The position numbers and the translations under genes are program-made. Shown here one piece after another: positions 9,410 to 16,702 of a DNA stretch of 64,000 bases. Origin of the DNA: CAZTHK01 sp964613215 (GTDB lineage Bacteria > Krumholzibacteriota > Krumholzibacteriia > Krumholzibacteriales > CAZTHK01); contig CAZTHK010000002.1 of NCBI GenBank assembly GCA_964613215.1, positions 152,798-216,797 of the forward strand, written 5' to 3'. Each line of letters begins with the position of its first letter. Within the stretch, counting starts at the first letter, position 1. A model generated the notes under the pieces. That model worked only from the letters and a program-made list of their open reading frames with translations. It ran no database searches and was not told the origin of the DNA.

Positions 9410-10152
9410 AATTTAAACGCAGAAAGAAGATGGTCATTCGCAAGAAGAGGCGAAACAGAAGGATTATCTGTATGGTGGTAGCGATAGCGGTTATTTCAGC
9501 CGGAGGGGGATGGTTGATTACCGCCAGCGATTGGTTTTCCATAGAAGAGGTCAGATTACTGGGAAGCGATGATCTCCCGGTCGATTCGCTCAGGACAGTG
9601 GCAGCAGGATGCATAGGTGAAAATTTACTGACTCTTTCCATCTCTGATCTGGAGAAGAAGTTCAAGAACTTTCCCATCATCAGGGATGTGGAGTTCCGGC
9701 GCAGATTCTTCCATCGTCTGGACTGTTACTTCAGAGAGCGCAGGCCGGTCGCACTTCTGGCGGGGGAAAAATTCATGGAACTGGATTCAGAGGGGGTAAT
9801 AATCGGGGGGGAGGAAAGGAGCTCCAACCTGGATCTGCCGGTGATTACCGGAGTAACCCTGAGGGATGGGGAAAATGATGACAGAGAAAAGCTCAGCCAT
9901 GCCCTGGAGGTTTTGAGCCTGTTGAAGAATTTCGGTTTTTGCCCCTCCCGGCAGCTTTCCGAAATACATGTTAAGGAGGGAAATGTAGTCTTGATATGGA
10001 TGGAAACAGGGACCAGGGTATATCTGGGAGAAGGAAACTTTGATAGTAAGATTCGTAAATTCCGGGCTATATACGGAGAACTTAACAGGGATAGCCGGTT
10101 TCCCGGTTTTATTGATCTGCGCTTCGATCAGCAGGTAATAGTAAGAGGATAG
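9406..10152 (+). CDS. ftsQ: Cell division protein FtsQ/DivIB
   Basis: Bitopic division protein that bridges cytoplasmic and periplasmic parts of the divisome. The ATG at 9406 overlaps the murC stop and has GAGGGAAG upstream. The 248-residue product has a very basic cytoplasmic start ('MKFKRRKKMVIRKKRRNRR'), one membrane segment ('CMVVAIAVISAGGGWLIT', about residues 22-40), then a POTRA domain starting 'WFSIEEVRLLGSDDLP' and an FtsQ/DivIB beta domain ending 'FPGFIDLRFDQQVIVRG'. The order murC-ftsQ-ftsA-ftsZ supports the call, since FtsQ sequences are poorly conserved. Confidence 0.88.
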   Translation: MKFKRRKKMVIRKKRRNRRIICMVVAIAVISAGGGWLITASDWFSIEEVRLLGSDDLPVDSLRTVAAGCIGENLLTLSISDLEKKFKNFPIIRDVEFRRRFFHRLDCYFRERRPVALLAGEKFMELDSEGVIIGGEERSSNLDLPVITGVTLRDGENDDREKLSHALEVLSLLKNFGFCPSRQLSEIHVKEGNVVLIWMETGTRVYLGEGNFDSKIRKFRAIYGELNRDSRFPGFIDLRFDQQVIVRG

Positions 10153-10171
10153 ACAGAGGAAGGTTCTGGAT

Positions 10172-11398
10172 ATGTCATCTGAGTTCATTGTCAGTCTGGA
10201 TATCGGAACTACCAAAATTGCGGTACTGATAGGCGAGTTGCACCAGGGAGGAGAGTTCAGTATCGCCGGCAGGGGTATCAGCAAATGCAGGGGAATGAAG
10301 AAGGGTGCGGTGGTGGATATGGAGAGGGCGGTAGATTCTGTCAGGGAGGCCAGAGCACGGGCTGAGGACGAAGCAGGAGTAGAGATAAAGGGAGTATGTG
10401 CAGGGTTGAGTGGTTCTCATATCAGAGGAATCAACGGAGGAGGGGGGATATCCATACCGCGGGGAAGGGGAAGGATCACCAGAAGGGATATAAGAAAGGT
10501 CTGTGATGTAGCCGGAGATATAGAGTTGCCCGGAGAGGTGGATATTCTGCATACCGAGATTCAGGAGTTCCTGGTAGACGGCCAATCCGGCATAGCCGAT
10601 CCCCTGGGTATGTCGGCAGACCGGCTGGAGGCCAAGGCCCATATCATTACCGGTCTGGAGAGCCATATCGATAATGCTCTCAATGTAATCAGGAAAAGCG
10701 GAATGGATGTTATGAACCTGGTATTCAATCCTCTGGCCCTGGCTGAATCGGTACTGACCGGTCAGGAGAAGGAGGAGGGAGTGATACTGATAGATATGGG
10801 AGGAGAGTTGACCAACTATGCTCTCTTCTACGGGGGGAGTGTAAGGGAGAGCGGGGTGGTGCCGGTGGGAAGCGGAAATATCAGCGCTGATCTGGCCATA
10901 GGGCTGAGGATTTCATCCCGCCGGGCGGAGACACTGAAGATAGAACATGGTGTCGCCTGTGCCACCATGGTGGATGGAGAGGAGAGTGTGGTTCTGGAGA
11001 GAAATTACGGAAGGGAAAACAGAAAAGCCGGCCTTCACCTCCTCTCAGCTATTATAGAGCCCAGGTGTGAGGAGATATTTTCACTGATCAAAGATAAGAT
11101 ATGGGGTAAAGAGTCCTATAAAAAGATAAGGGGAGGGATAGTCCTGGCAGGCCGCGGCTCTTTGATGAACGGGATGGATCACGTGGCCGGGCAGGTCTTC
11201 GGGTATCAGGTAAGATGCGGAGATTTGATCAATCCGGATGGCCTGTCAGCCGGCCTGCCCGGAGGACCATGGGGTACCTGTGCGGGTTTATTGCTGTACG
11301 AACTGGATTTTCTTTCCCGGCAGGAGGGCACATCCATCTGGTGGGACCGGTTTGGAAGAATGATAGATGGGTTAAAGAAAGCAGGAGGTTTAATATGA
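10172..11398 (+). CDS. ftsA: Cell division actin-like protein FtsA
   Basis: Actin-fold ATPase that tethers FtsZ to the membrane. The phosphate-1 motif 'VSLDIGTTKIAVLIGE' is at the start, the SHS2/1C insertion follows ('KGVCAGLSGSHIRGING'), and 'ILIDMGGELTNYALFYGG' and 'GIVLAGRGSLMNGM' are the phosphate-2 and adenosine segments. It has 408 residues. The C-terminus 'SIWWDRFGRMIDGLKKAGG' can form an amphipathic helix like the membrane-targeting tail of FtsA. Its stop overlaps the ftsZ start, so expression of the two is probably coupled. Confidence 0.95.
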   Translation: MSSEFIVSLDIGTTKIAVLIGELHQGGEFSIAGRGISKCRGMKKGAVVDMERAVDSVREARARAEDEAGVEIKGVCAGLSGSHIRGINGGGGISIPRGRGRITRRDIRKVCDVAGDIELPGEVDILHTEIQEFLVDGQSGIADPLGMSADRLEAKAHIITGLESHIDNALNVIRKSGMDVMNLVFNPLALAESVLTGQEKEEGVILIDMGGELTNYALFYGGSVRESGVVPVGSGNISADLAIGLRISSRRAETLKIEHGVACATMVDGEESVVLERNYGRENRKAGLHLLSAIIEPRCEEIFSLIKDKIWGKESYKKIRGGIVLAGRGSLMNGMDHVAGQVFGYQVRCGDLINPDGLSAGLPGGPWGTCAGLLLYELDFLSRQEGTSIWWDRFGRMIDGLKKAGGLI

Positions 11399-12633
11399 AA
11401 AGAAAGGGGAGAACCATGAGGTTCGAATTCGATGATTATGACGAGGTTGCCAGCCTGAAAGTAGTTGGAGTCGGCGGTGCCGGAGGCAATGCAGTGAACC
11501 GGATGGTGGCATCCGGACTGGAGGGAGTAGAGTTCGTAGCGGTGAATACCGATGCCCAGGTGCTGGAACTTTCCTGCGCCCACAAGAAAATTCAGATAGG
11601 GGCAAAGCTTACCAAGGGGCTGGGCGCCGGAGGTAATCCGGAGGTCGGCAGACAGGCTATGGAGGAGGATGGTGATCTGATCGGAGAGGTCATTCAGGGC
11701 ACCGACATGGTTTTTGTGACAGCGGGGATGGGAGGCGGAACCGGTACCGGAGCAGCGCCGGTAATTGCAAAGGCAGCCAGGGAGAATGGTATCCTCACCG
11801 TAGGCATAGTGACGCGTCCCTTCTCATTCGAGGGGAAGCGAAGGGAAAAGCAGGCTCTGGAAGGCATGGAAGCCATGAAGGAGAATGTTGACACCCTGAT
11901 AGTAATTCAGAATGACCGTCTTCTCTCTCTGGTTCCCCAGGATACCCCCATGATGGAGGCTTTCTCTAAGGCGGATGAGATTCTGCATCAGGCCACCAAG
12001 GGGATTTCCGATCTAATCATGGTACCCGGCCTGATTAATCTTGACTTTGCCGATGTACGTTCTATTATGAGTGGCATGGGTGATGCACTTATGGGAGTGG
12101 GCGTAGCCAGTGGCAAGGAAAGGGCTGTGGAGGCGGCACAGATGGCTCTTAACAGCCCCCTGCTGGACGATGTATCCATAAGTGGGGCCAAAGGTGTTCT
12201 GATCAACATTACCGGTAGTCAGCGGATGACTCTGCACGAGGTTTCCCACGCTACCAGAATAATCAGCGAAGAGGCCGGTGAGGATGCCAACGTTATATTC
12301 GGAGCGGTAGTGGATGACAGCATGGAGGATGACATTTCGCTTACTGTCATTGCAACCGGATTCAACCGCCGGGTTCGTGAAATCCCCCGTTCTTTCAGGA
12401 TGGAGCAGCGGGAGGAGGATATCATAGATATAACTTCGGTGGATGAGCGGGAAAGTTACGCCCGGTCCGATGACATTCCGGAAGTGGAATCCGGCAGGGT
12501 AACTTCTCAGGGCGAACAGAATTACCACCTGAATGTGCCGGCCTTCACCAGGGAGAGAGAATGTGGGGGAGAAGACTACAACCGGGAGCGGAACCTGGAT
12601 GTGCCTACATTTCTCAGGAAACAGCTGGATTAG
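11395..12633 (+). CDS. ftsZ: Cell division GTPase FtsZ
   Basis: Tubulin-like GTPase that forms the division ring. The ATG at 11395 has a perfect AGGAGG (11383-11388) six bases upstream and overlaps the ftsA stop, giving 412 residues; an ATG at 11416 is a weaker alternative. 'VVGVGGAGGNAVNRM' and the tubulin signature 'GGGTGTGAAP' (from about residue 113) are intact. The tail ends 'LDVPTFLRKQLD', a good match to the conserved C-terminal peptide that binds FtsA and other partners. About 25 residues earlier a similar motif, 'LNVPAFTRERE', occurs, so the linker seems to carry a second, imperfect copy. Confidence 0.98.
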   Translation: MKRKGRTMRFEFDDYDEVASLKVVGVGGAGGNAVNRMVASGLEGVEFVAVNTDAQVLELSCAHKKIQIGAKLTKGLGAGGNPEVGRQAMEEDGDLIGEVIQGTDMVFVTAGMGGGTGTGAAPVIAKAARENGILTVGIVTRPFSFEGKRREKQALEGMEAMKENVDTLIVIQNDRLLSLVPQDTPMMEAFSKADEILHQATKGISDLIMVPGLINLDFADVRSIMSGMGDALMGVGVASGKERAVEAAQMALNSPLLDDVSISGAKGVLINITGSQRMTLHEVSHATRIISEEAGEDANVIFGAVVDDSMEDDISLTVIATGFNRRVREIPRSFRMEQREEDIIDITSVDERESYARSDDIPEVESGRVTSQGEQNYHLNVPAFTRERECGGEDYNRERNLDVPTFLRKQLD

Positions 12634-12648
12634 ACCAGGAGAGCAAAC

Positions 12649-14289
12649 TTGTCCTTTTGGGGTAAAATTTTCGGACGGGAGAGGGACAGGGATTATAAGA
12701 GGGGTATACAGTATTACAATGAGGGTAAGTATGAGCAGGCGGTGGAGGAGCTGGAGAAGGTAATCGGTGAAGCGGGCAGGAATAATCCCTCCTACGCTCT
12801 GGGTATGTTTTATGCGGCGGAGTCGCATGTTCATATAGGAAATGCCAAGTTTCACTCGGGGAATTACCAGGGGGCCCTTTCGCATTTCAAGAAGGCCCTG
12901 GAGGAAAATCCCACCTATCCGGATATCTATTACCGGGTGGGGGTTATATATCACCGTCTGGATAAGCCGGACATGGCGGAGAAGTATCTTAATAAGGCCA
13001 TCCAGCTGAACAGCCGTTATTTCGAGGCGATATGTTATCTGGGAATGCTGCTGTATGAAGAAGAAAGGAAGAAAGAGGCCGGTTCTCTCTTCCAGAGGGC
13101 TATGGAGATCGGGAGGGAGATGCCCACCACCATAAGTAAGTATCTGAGCACACACCTGGACAGCGAGAAGACGGACATACCGCCGCTGAAGAAATTGAAG
13201 GATGTAATCTCCTCCGACAGCGATTTTGAAGTAATGGTTAAAAATGGTGTAGCCGCTTTTAACACTAGCGATTATGAAAGGGCTGCAGAATCCTTTGCCC
13301 GGGCCTGCGAGCTGCATCCGGATTATGCCGATATAAGATTCAAGCTGGGGCTGTCATACCTGAAGCAGTCCAGGTATACGGAGGCCGGCCAGCAGCTGAA
13401 CAGGGCACTGGAGATCAATGAGAATTATACCGAAGCCAGGTTTTATCTGGGACTGGCCTATCTGGATCAGGGAATGTACAGGCGGGCACTGGAACATTTC
13501 GAGAGAGCCAGCAGGGAGAAACCCGGCTACGCGGACATTCTGTGTTATCTGGGGGCGGCCTATTTCTATCTGGGGGAAGAGAATAAGGCCAGGGAGGCTC
13601 TGGAAGGGTCACTCAAGATATCTCCGGACTACAGAAAAGCCCAGAATTACTATGGCCTGCTCCTCTACTCCATGGGAGAGAGCGAGAGGGCGGTAGAGTA
13701 TCTCTCCAGTGCAGTAAACGGGGAAGAGAACAATCAGTCGGCCAGTATAAGCCTGGCCCTGATGCACATGAGGAAGGGGAATCTGGAAGAAGCAATGGGT
13801 ATACTTCACGGTATCCTGGAGTCGGGGGGAGAGAGTGCCGATCTGCTATACTTCGTGGGTGAGGTTAACATGGGTCTGAACATCCTGGAGGAAGCGGAGA
13901 GATTTTACCGCAGGGCCCTTGAGAAGAATCCTCATTTCCTGCGGGCCAGAGAAAAGCTGGCCTATATACTGGTGAAGAAGGGGGATTATGACGGAGCGGA
14001 AGAGCTGATCAGCTCCAACTCGGGTAATTTCGCCGACATCTACAAGATCATGGGAGACATCAAGTTCTTCAAGGAGGATCTGGAACAGGCGGAGAAGTAT
14101 TACCGCAAGAGCCTGGAGGTGAATGCCGAGTATGGAGAAGCGATGGTATCACTGGCACTGGTTCTCAGAAAGAGTGGCAGGGAGGATGAGGCGGATAAAT
14201 TGTTGAAACGGCTGCTGGAGATTGATCCTCAGAATGTGATGGCCCGTAATCTCATTAACCTGGATCCTCTGGATCTTGATTCCGATTGA
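12649..14289 (+). CDS. Tetratricopeptide repeat protein
   Basis: Protein of 546 residues made almost wholly of TPR units, a scaffold fold for protein-protein contacts. Repeats are seen from about residue 20 ('YYNEGKYEQAVEELEKVI') through 'YYRKSLEVNAEYGEAMVSLALVLRKSGR' in short succession; I count at least ten helix-pair units with the usual Gly/Ala/Pro spacing. No signal peptide or membrane segment is visible, so it is probably cytoplasmic. The start is TTG with AGGAGAG upstream, 15 bases after ftsZ, and the end overlaps the radical SAM gene by 4 bases. Its partner is unknown; its place just after ftsZ suggests, but does not show, a link to division or wall synthesis. Confidence 0.85.
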   Translation: MSFWGKIFGRERDRDYKRGIQYYNEGKYEQAVEELEKVIGEAGRNNPSYALGMFYAAESHVHIGNAKFHSGNYQGALSHFKKALEENPTYPDIYYRVGVIYHRLDKPDMAEKYLNKAIQLNSRYFEAICYLGMLLYEEERKKEAGSLFQRAMEIGREMPTTISKYLSTHLDSEKTDIPPLKKLKDVISSDSDFEVMVKNGVAAFNTSDYERAAESFARACELHPDYADIRFKLGLSYLKQSRYTEAGQQLNRALEINENYTEARFYLGLAYLDQGMYRRALEHFERASREKPGYADILCYLGAAYFYLGEENKAREALEGSLKISPDYRKAQNYYGLLLYSMGESERAVEYLSSAVNGEENNQSASISLALMHMRKGNLEEAMGILHGILESGGESADLLYFVGEVNMGLNILEEAERFYRRALEKNPHFLRAREKLAYILVKKGDYDGAEELISSNSGNFADIYKIMGDIKFFKEDLEQAEKYYRKSLEVNAEYGEAMVSLALVLRKSGREDEADKLLKRLLEIDPQNVMARNLINLDPLDLDSD

Positions 14290-15821
14290 TATCCCACTCA
14301 ATTATACGTGATGAAATAATACTGGAAAATTTTCCTGACCCCCGCCGGAATGCTCAGGAGGTATGGGTGGGTTACCCCGCTCCATACAGAGTGGCCATGT
14401 CCAACCTGGGCTTTCAGTTCATTTATGGCAGGTTCAGGAATAACCCCGGATTCAGGGTGGAACGGTTCTTCTCCGATACTGCTCCTCTCACCCTGGAATC
14501 TCAGAAGCCGGTATCCTCCGCCCGGGCACTGATATTTTCAATATCCTACGAAGACGACTATCTGGAATTAGTAAGGATAATCAGAACATCAGGTATGGAT
14601 CCCCGCAGGAGGAACAGGAAGGAAGGACCGGTAATAGTAGCGGGGGGGATAGCGGTGAGTGCTAACCCTGTACCCCTTTCGGGGATTGCCGATGTTATTG
14701 CCCTGGGGGAGGGGGAGACGGTATCGGAAGTTATAATGGAGGGATTGGAGAACTGTCCCCCCGGAAAAAAAGAAAGACTGCTGGATTATCTTGCCGGTAG
14801 AGAAGGTGTCTTTCTGCCGGAGAGGGATGGGGAAGGAGTAAAAATTCCCGGCAGATACAGGGGGGGTGATCTGCCTGTATCTGTGATAGTCAGCCCGGAG
14901 ACGGTGTTTGCAGACACATATCTGATGGAGATAGCCAGGGGATGCCCGGGCCGCTGTTCATTCTGTCTGGCCAGTGTTCTTTACAGTCCCTGGAGGTTTA
15001 TGGCCTGCCGGACATTCCAGGAAAAGTTATCTGTGGCTGTTGATAAGATCTCCGGGGTGGGGCTGGTCAGTACGGCTGTGGCGGCGCATCCCGGGTTCGT
15101 CGAAATAATGAAACTGCTGCTGAACAGGTCGATAAGAGTATCCCTGAGTTCCATCAGAGCGGAGGATATGAATGAGGAAAAGGCCGGCCTGATAGGTGAA
15201 GCCGGGATCAGGAGTGTCTCCCTGGCTCCGGAGAGTGGCAGTGAGCAACTTCGTTACCGTTTGGGAAAGCGTGTGGATGACCGGGTATATGCGGGGGTGG
15301 TGAGATGGCTGGCTGAGAGAGGGGTAAAAAACTTTACTATCTATCTTATTACCGGTATACCGGGGGAGGAGGATTCCCTGCAGCAGACCCGCCGGTTTAT
15401 CAGAAATCTCAATGCTGCAGCAGAGGGTGGCAGAGTTAATGTGCATCTCAATATCCTTGTTCCCAAGCCGGGAACCCCCATGCAGTTTTATCCCCTGCCA
15501 CCGGCAAACCAACTGAACCGGCGTATTTACGGGATAAAATCGATCTGTTTGGAGGAGGGGGTGGGTTTTAAATACAAGAGTGTAAGATCCTCTATCAGGC
15601 AGGCTCTTCTCTCTCTGGGGGGAGAAGGGATTGGGGAGGGATTAATTCGATATTCAGAGGGGGGAACCTCATGGCGGAGGGCCATGGAGGACAGCGGTGT
15701 CGATATCAGGCTTCCCCATCTGACAAAGGGGAGGGACTGGGAATTTCCCCACTACCGGATATATGGAGCGGGAAACAGAGAGACACTCTACCGCAGATTT
15801 GCCGGCTCAAGGGGAGAATAG
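14286..15821 (+). CDS. B12-binding-type radical SAM protein
   Basis: 511-residue protein with an N-terminal cobalamin-binding-like Rossmann region ('ALIFSISYEDDYLELVRIIR', 'VIVAGGIAVSANPVPLSGIADVIALGEGE') and a radical SAM core with the cluster motif 'MEIARGCPGRCSFCLAS' (CxxxCxxC) near residue 215. 'HLNILVPKPGTPMQFYP' lies in the C-terminal half, as in the uncharacterised family often found next to, or fused with, a DUF2344 domain; no such domain follows here. It resembles tRNA or cofactor methylthiolases in layout but lacks a TRAM domain. The start is TTG in a TTGA overlap with the TPR gene, with only a weak Shine-Dalgarno. The substrate cannot be told from sequence. Confidence 0.8.
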   Translation: MISHSIIRDEIILENFPDPRRNAQEVWVGYPAPYRVAMSNLGFQFIYGRFRNNPGFRVERFFSDTAPLTLESQKPVSSARALIFSISYEDDYLELVRIIRTSGMDPRRRNRKEGPVIVAGGIAVSANPVPLSGIADVIALGEGETVSEVIMEGLENCPPGKKERLLDYLAGREGVFLPERDGEGVKIPGRYRGGDLPVSVIVSPETVFADTYLMEIARGCPGRCSFCLASVLYSPWRFMACRTFQEKLSVAVDKISGVGLVSTAVAAHPGFVEIMKLLLNRSIRVSLSSIRAEDMNEEKAGLIGEAGIRSVSLAPESGSEQLRYRLGKRVDDRVYAGVVRWLAERGVKNFTIYLITGIPGEEDSLQQTRRFIRNLNAAAEGGRVNVHLNILVPKPGTPMQFYPLPPANQLNRRIYGIKSICLEEGVGFKYKSVRSSIRQALLSLGGEGIGEGLIRYSEGGTSWRRAMEDSGVDIRLPHLTKGRDWEFPHYRIYGAGNRETLYRRFAGSRGE

Positions 15822-15887
15822 CTCCGGATGCGTTATTATTGGCCGGGTAGTTAGTAGCGCAAATAATAGCCGGCGCAGCATTGCATA

Positions 15888-15930
15888 TGCTGATTGAAGC
15901 AGATGAATATATCTCTCAGCTCAATCAGCA
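15888..15930. repeat. Intergenic inverted repeat, 10 bp arms
   Basis: Perfect arms TGCTGATTGA (15888-15897) and TCAATCAGCA (15921-15930) separated by 23 bases, in the 207-base gap between the radical SAM gene and the convergent rpmB. It has no T-run, so it is a weak candidate for a bidirectional terminator or a small repeat element. Nothing else is evident in the gap. Confidence 0.4.
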
Positions 15931-16028
15931 ATGTTTAAGAAAATTACCTGGACAATATATATTGAACGTCCCGGCAGAAAGAGAGTCCGGAACTTCCATA
16001 ATTGTTTCCACCCGGAAATATGATGATT

Positions 16029-16220
16029 CTAAACCACCTTCTTGACTCTGCCACTCCGGATGCATTTGGAGCATACATAGGACTTGCGGACCTTACCATC
16101 TATCTCCACTCTTATTTTCTGAAGATTGGGCATCCAGCGTCTCTTGGACAGGTTATGTGAATGGCTCACCCTGTTTCCGGTTATGGGTTTTTTGCCGCAT
16201 ATGGCGCATACCTTACTCAT
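16029..16220 (-). CDS. rpmB: 50S ribosomal protein L28, zinc-binding form
   Basis: Ribosomal protein of the large subunit, 63 residues from the ATG at 16220, which has AGGAAAGAG just upstream. The sequence begins 'MSKVCAICGKKP' and contains 'SHSHNLSKRRWMPNLQ', the L28 core. Cys5, Cys8, Cys50 and Cys53 form two CxxC pairs, the C+ (zinc-binding) version. A longer in-frame start at 16283 adds non-conserved residues and is rejected. The gene stands alone on the reverse strand. Confidence 0.95.
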   Translation of the reverse strand: MSKVCAICGKKPITGNRVSHSHNLSKRRWMPNLQKIRVEIDGKVRKSYVCSKCIRSGRVKKVV

Positions 16221-16231
16221 CTCTTTCCTTC

Positions 16232-16249
16232 CCTGTTTAGTTAAACAGG
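16232..16249 (-). promoter_or_regulatory. Hairpin in the rpmB leader
   Basis: Perfect 8 bp inverted repeat CCTGTTTA/TAAACAGG with a 2-base centre, ending next to the rpmB Shine-Dalgarno. It could be an operator, or an RNA hairpin that affects translation of L28. A tight 2-base centre favours a DNA site over an RNA loop. Confidence 0.3.
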
Positions 16250-16544
16250 CTTTTAATTTAAAGAATAAAACCAGGTTTGGCAAGGTAATTATAAGTCAAA
16301 TTTCAGTGGTTTAGGTGGTATCCTGCAGCCGGTTAATTATTTGCCGTTACACCATATTTCCCGGGCCAGTCTTTTAACAGGCTGCTTTCATTTTCAGCAG
16401 ACGGTCCGTAAATATAGAGATTGGCGGTTATCCATAGAAATAAATAAACTCTTGATAATTAAAAAGGTTCTGATAAGATAAATATATAAATCATGTTATA
16501 TAAATTAAGGGAAATGGCTTGTAGAGGTTCTAAGGAGTTTGTCT

Positions 16545-16666
16545 GATAACCGCAGGGCAGAGTTCCACCGGCTTGCCCGTGGGTGGATGTGAACTCCGCC
16601 CGAACGGGCGGCTAGCGAAGTTTGTATTTTGATCAAGTGCAATGGGTCTGCTCATGGTTATCTGCG
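16545..16666. repeat. Structured GC-rich repeat element, copy 1
   Basis: About 122 bases bounded by GATAACC and GGTTATC. It has a 5' box 'GAGTTCCACCGGCTTGCCCG' followed by TGGGTGGATGTGAA, a perfect hairpin CCGCCC-GAAC-GGGCGG (16587-16603 region), and a 3' box 'GGGTCTGCTCATGGTTATC'. Related boxes occur at 47762-47895 and 54526-54693. It ends 36 bases before the histidine kinase start. The AT-rich stretch 16284-16544 upstream shows nothing recognisable. Confidence 0.5.
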
Positions 16667-16702
16667 TTCTATAATTTATGAACTCAAACGGAGAAAATCA
16701 TA

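Noticed and set aside
12013..13317. Long reverse-strand reading frame of 434 codons across ftsZ and the TPR gene
   Set aside because: It lies opposite two well-supported genes, has no recognisable domain and no Shine-Dalgarno; long antisense frames arise from codon bias.
16545..16666. Riboswitch (for example c-di-GMP or similar class) upstream of the hybrid kinase
   Set aside because: The conserved cores of the riboswitch classes I know are not present; the similarity to 47762 and 54526 supports a repeat family instead.
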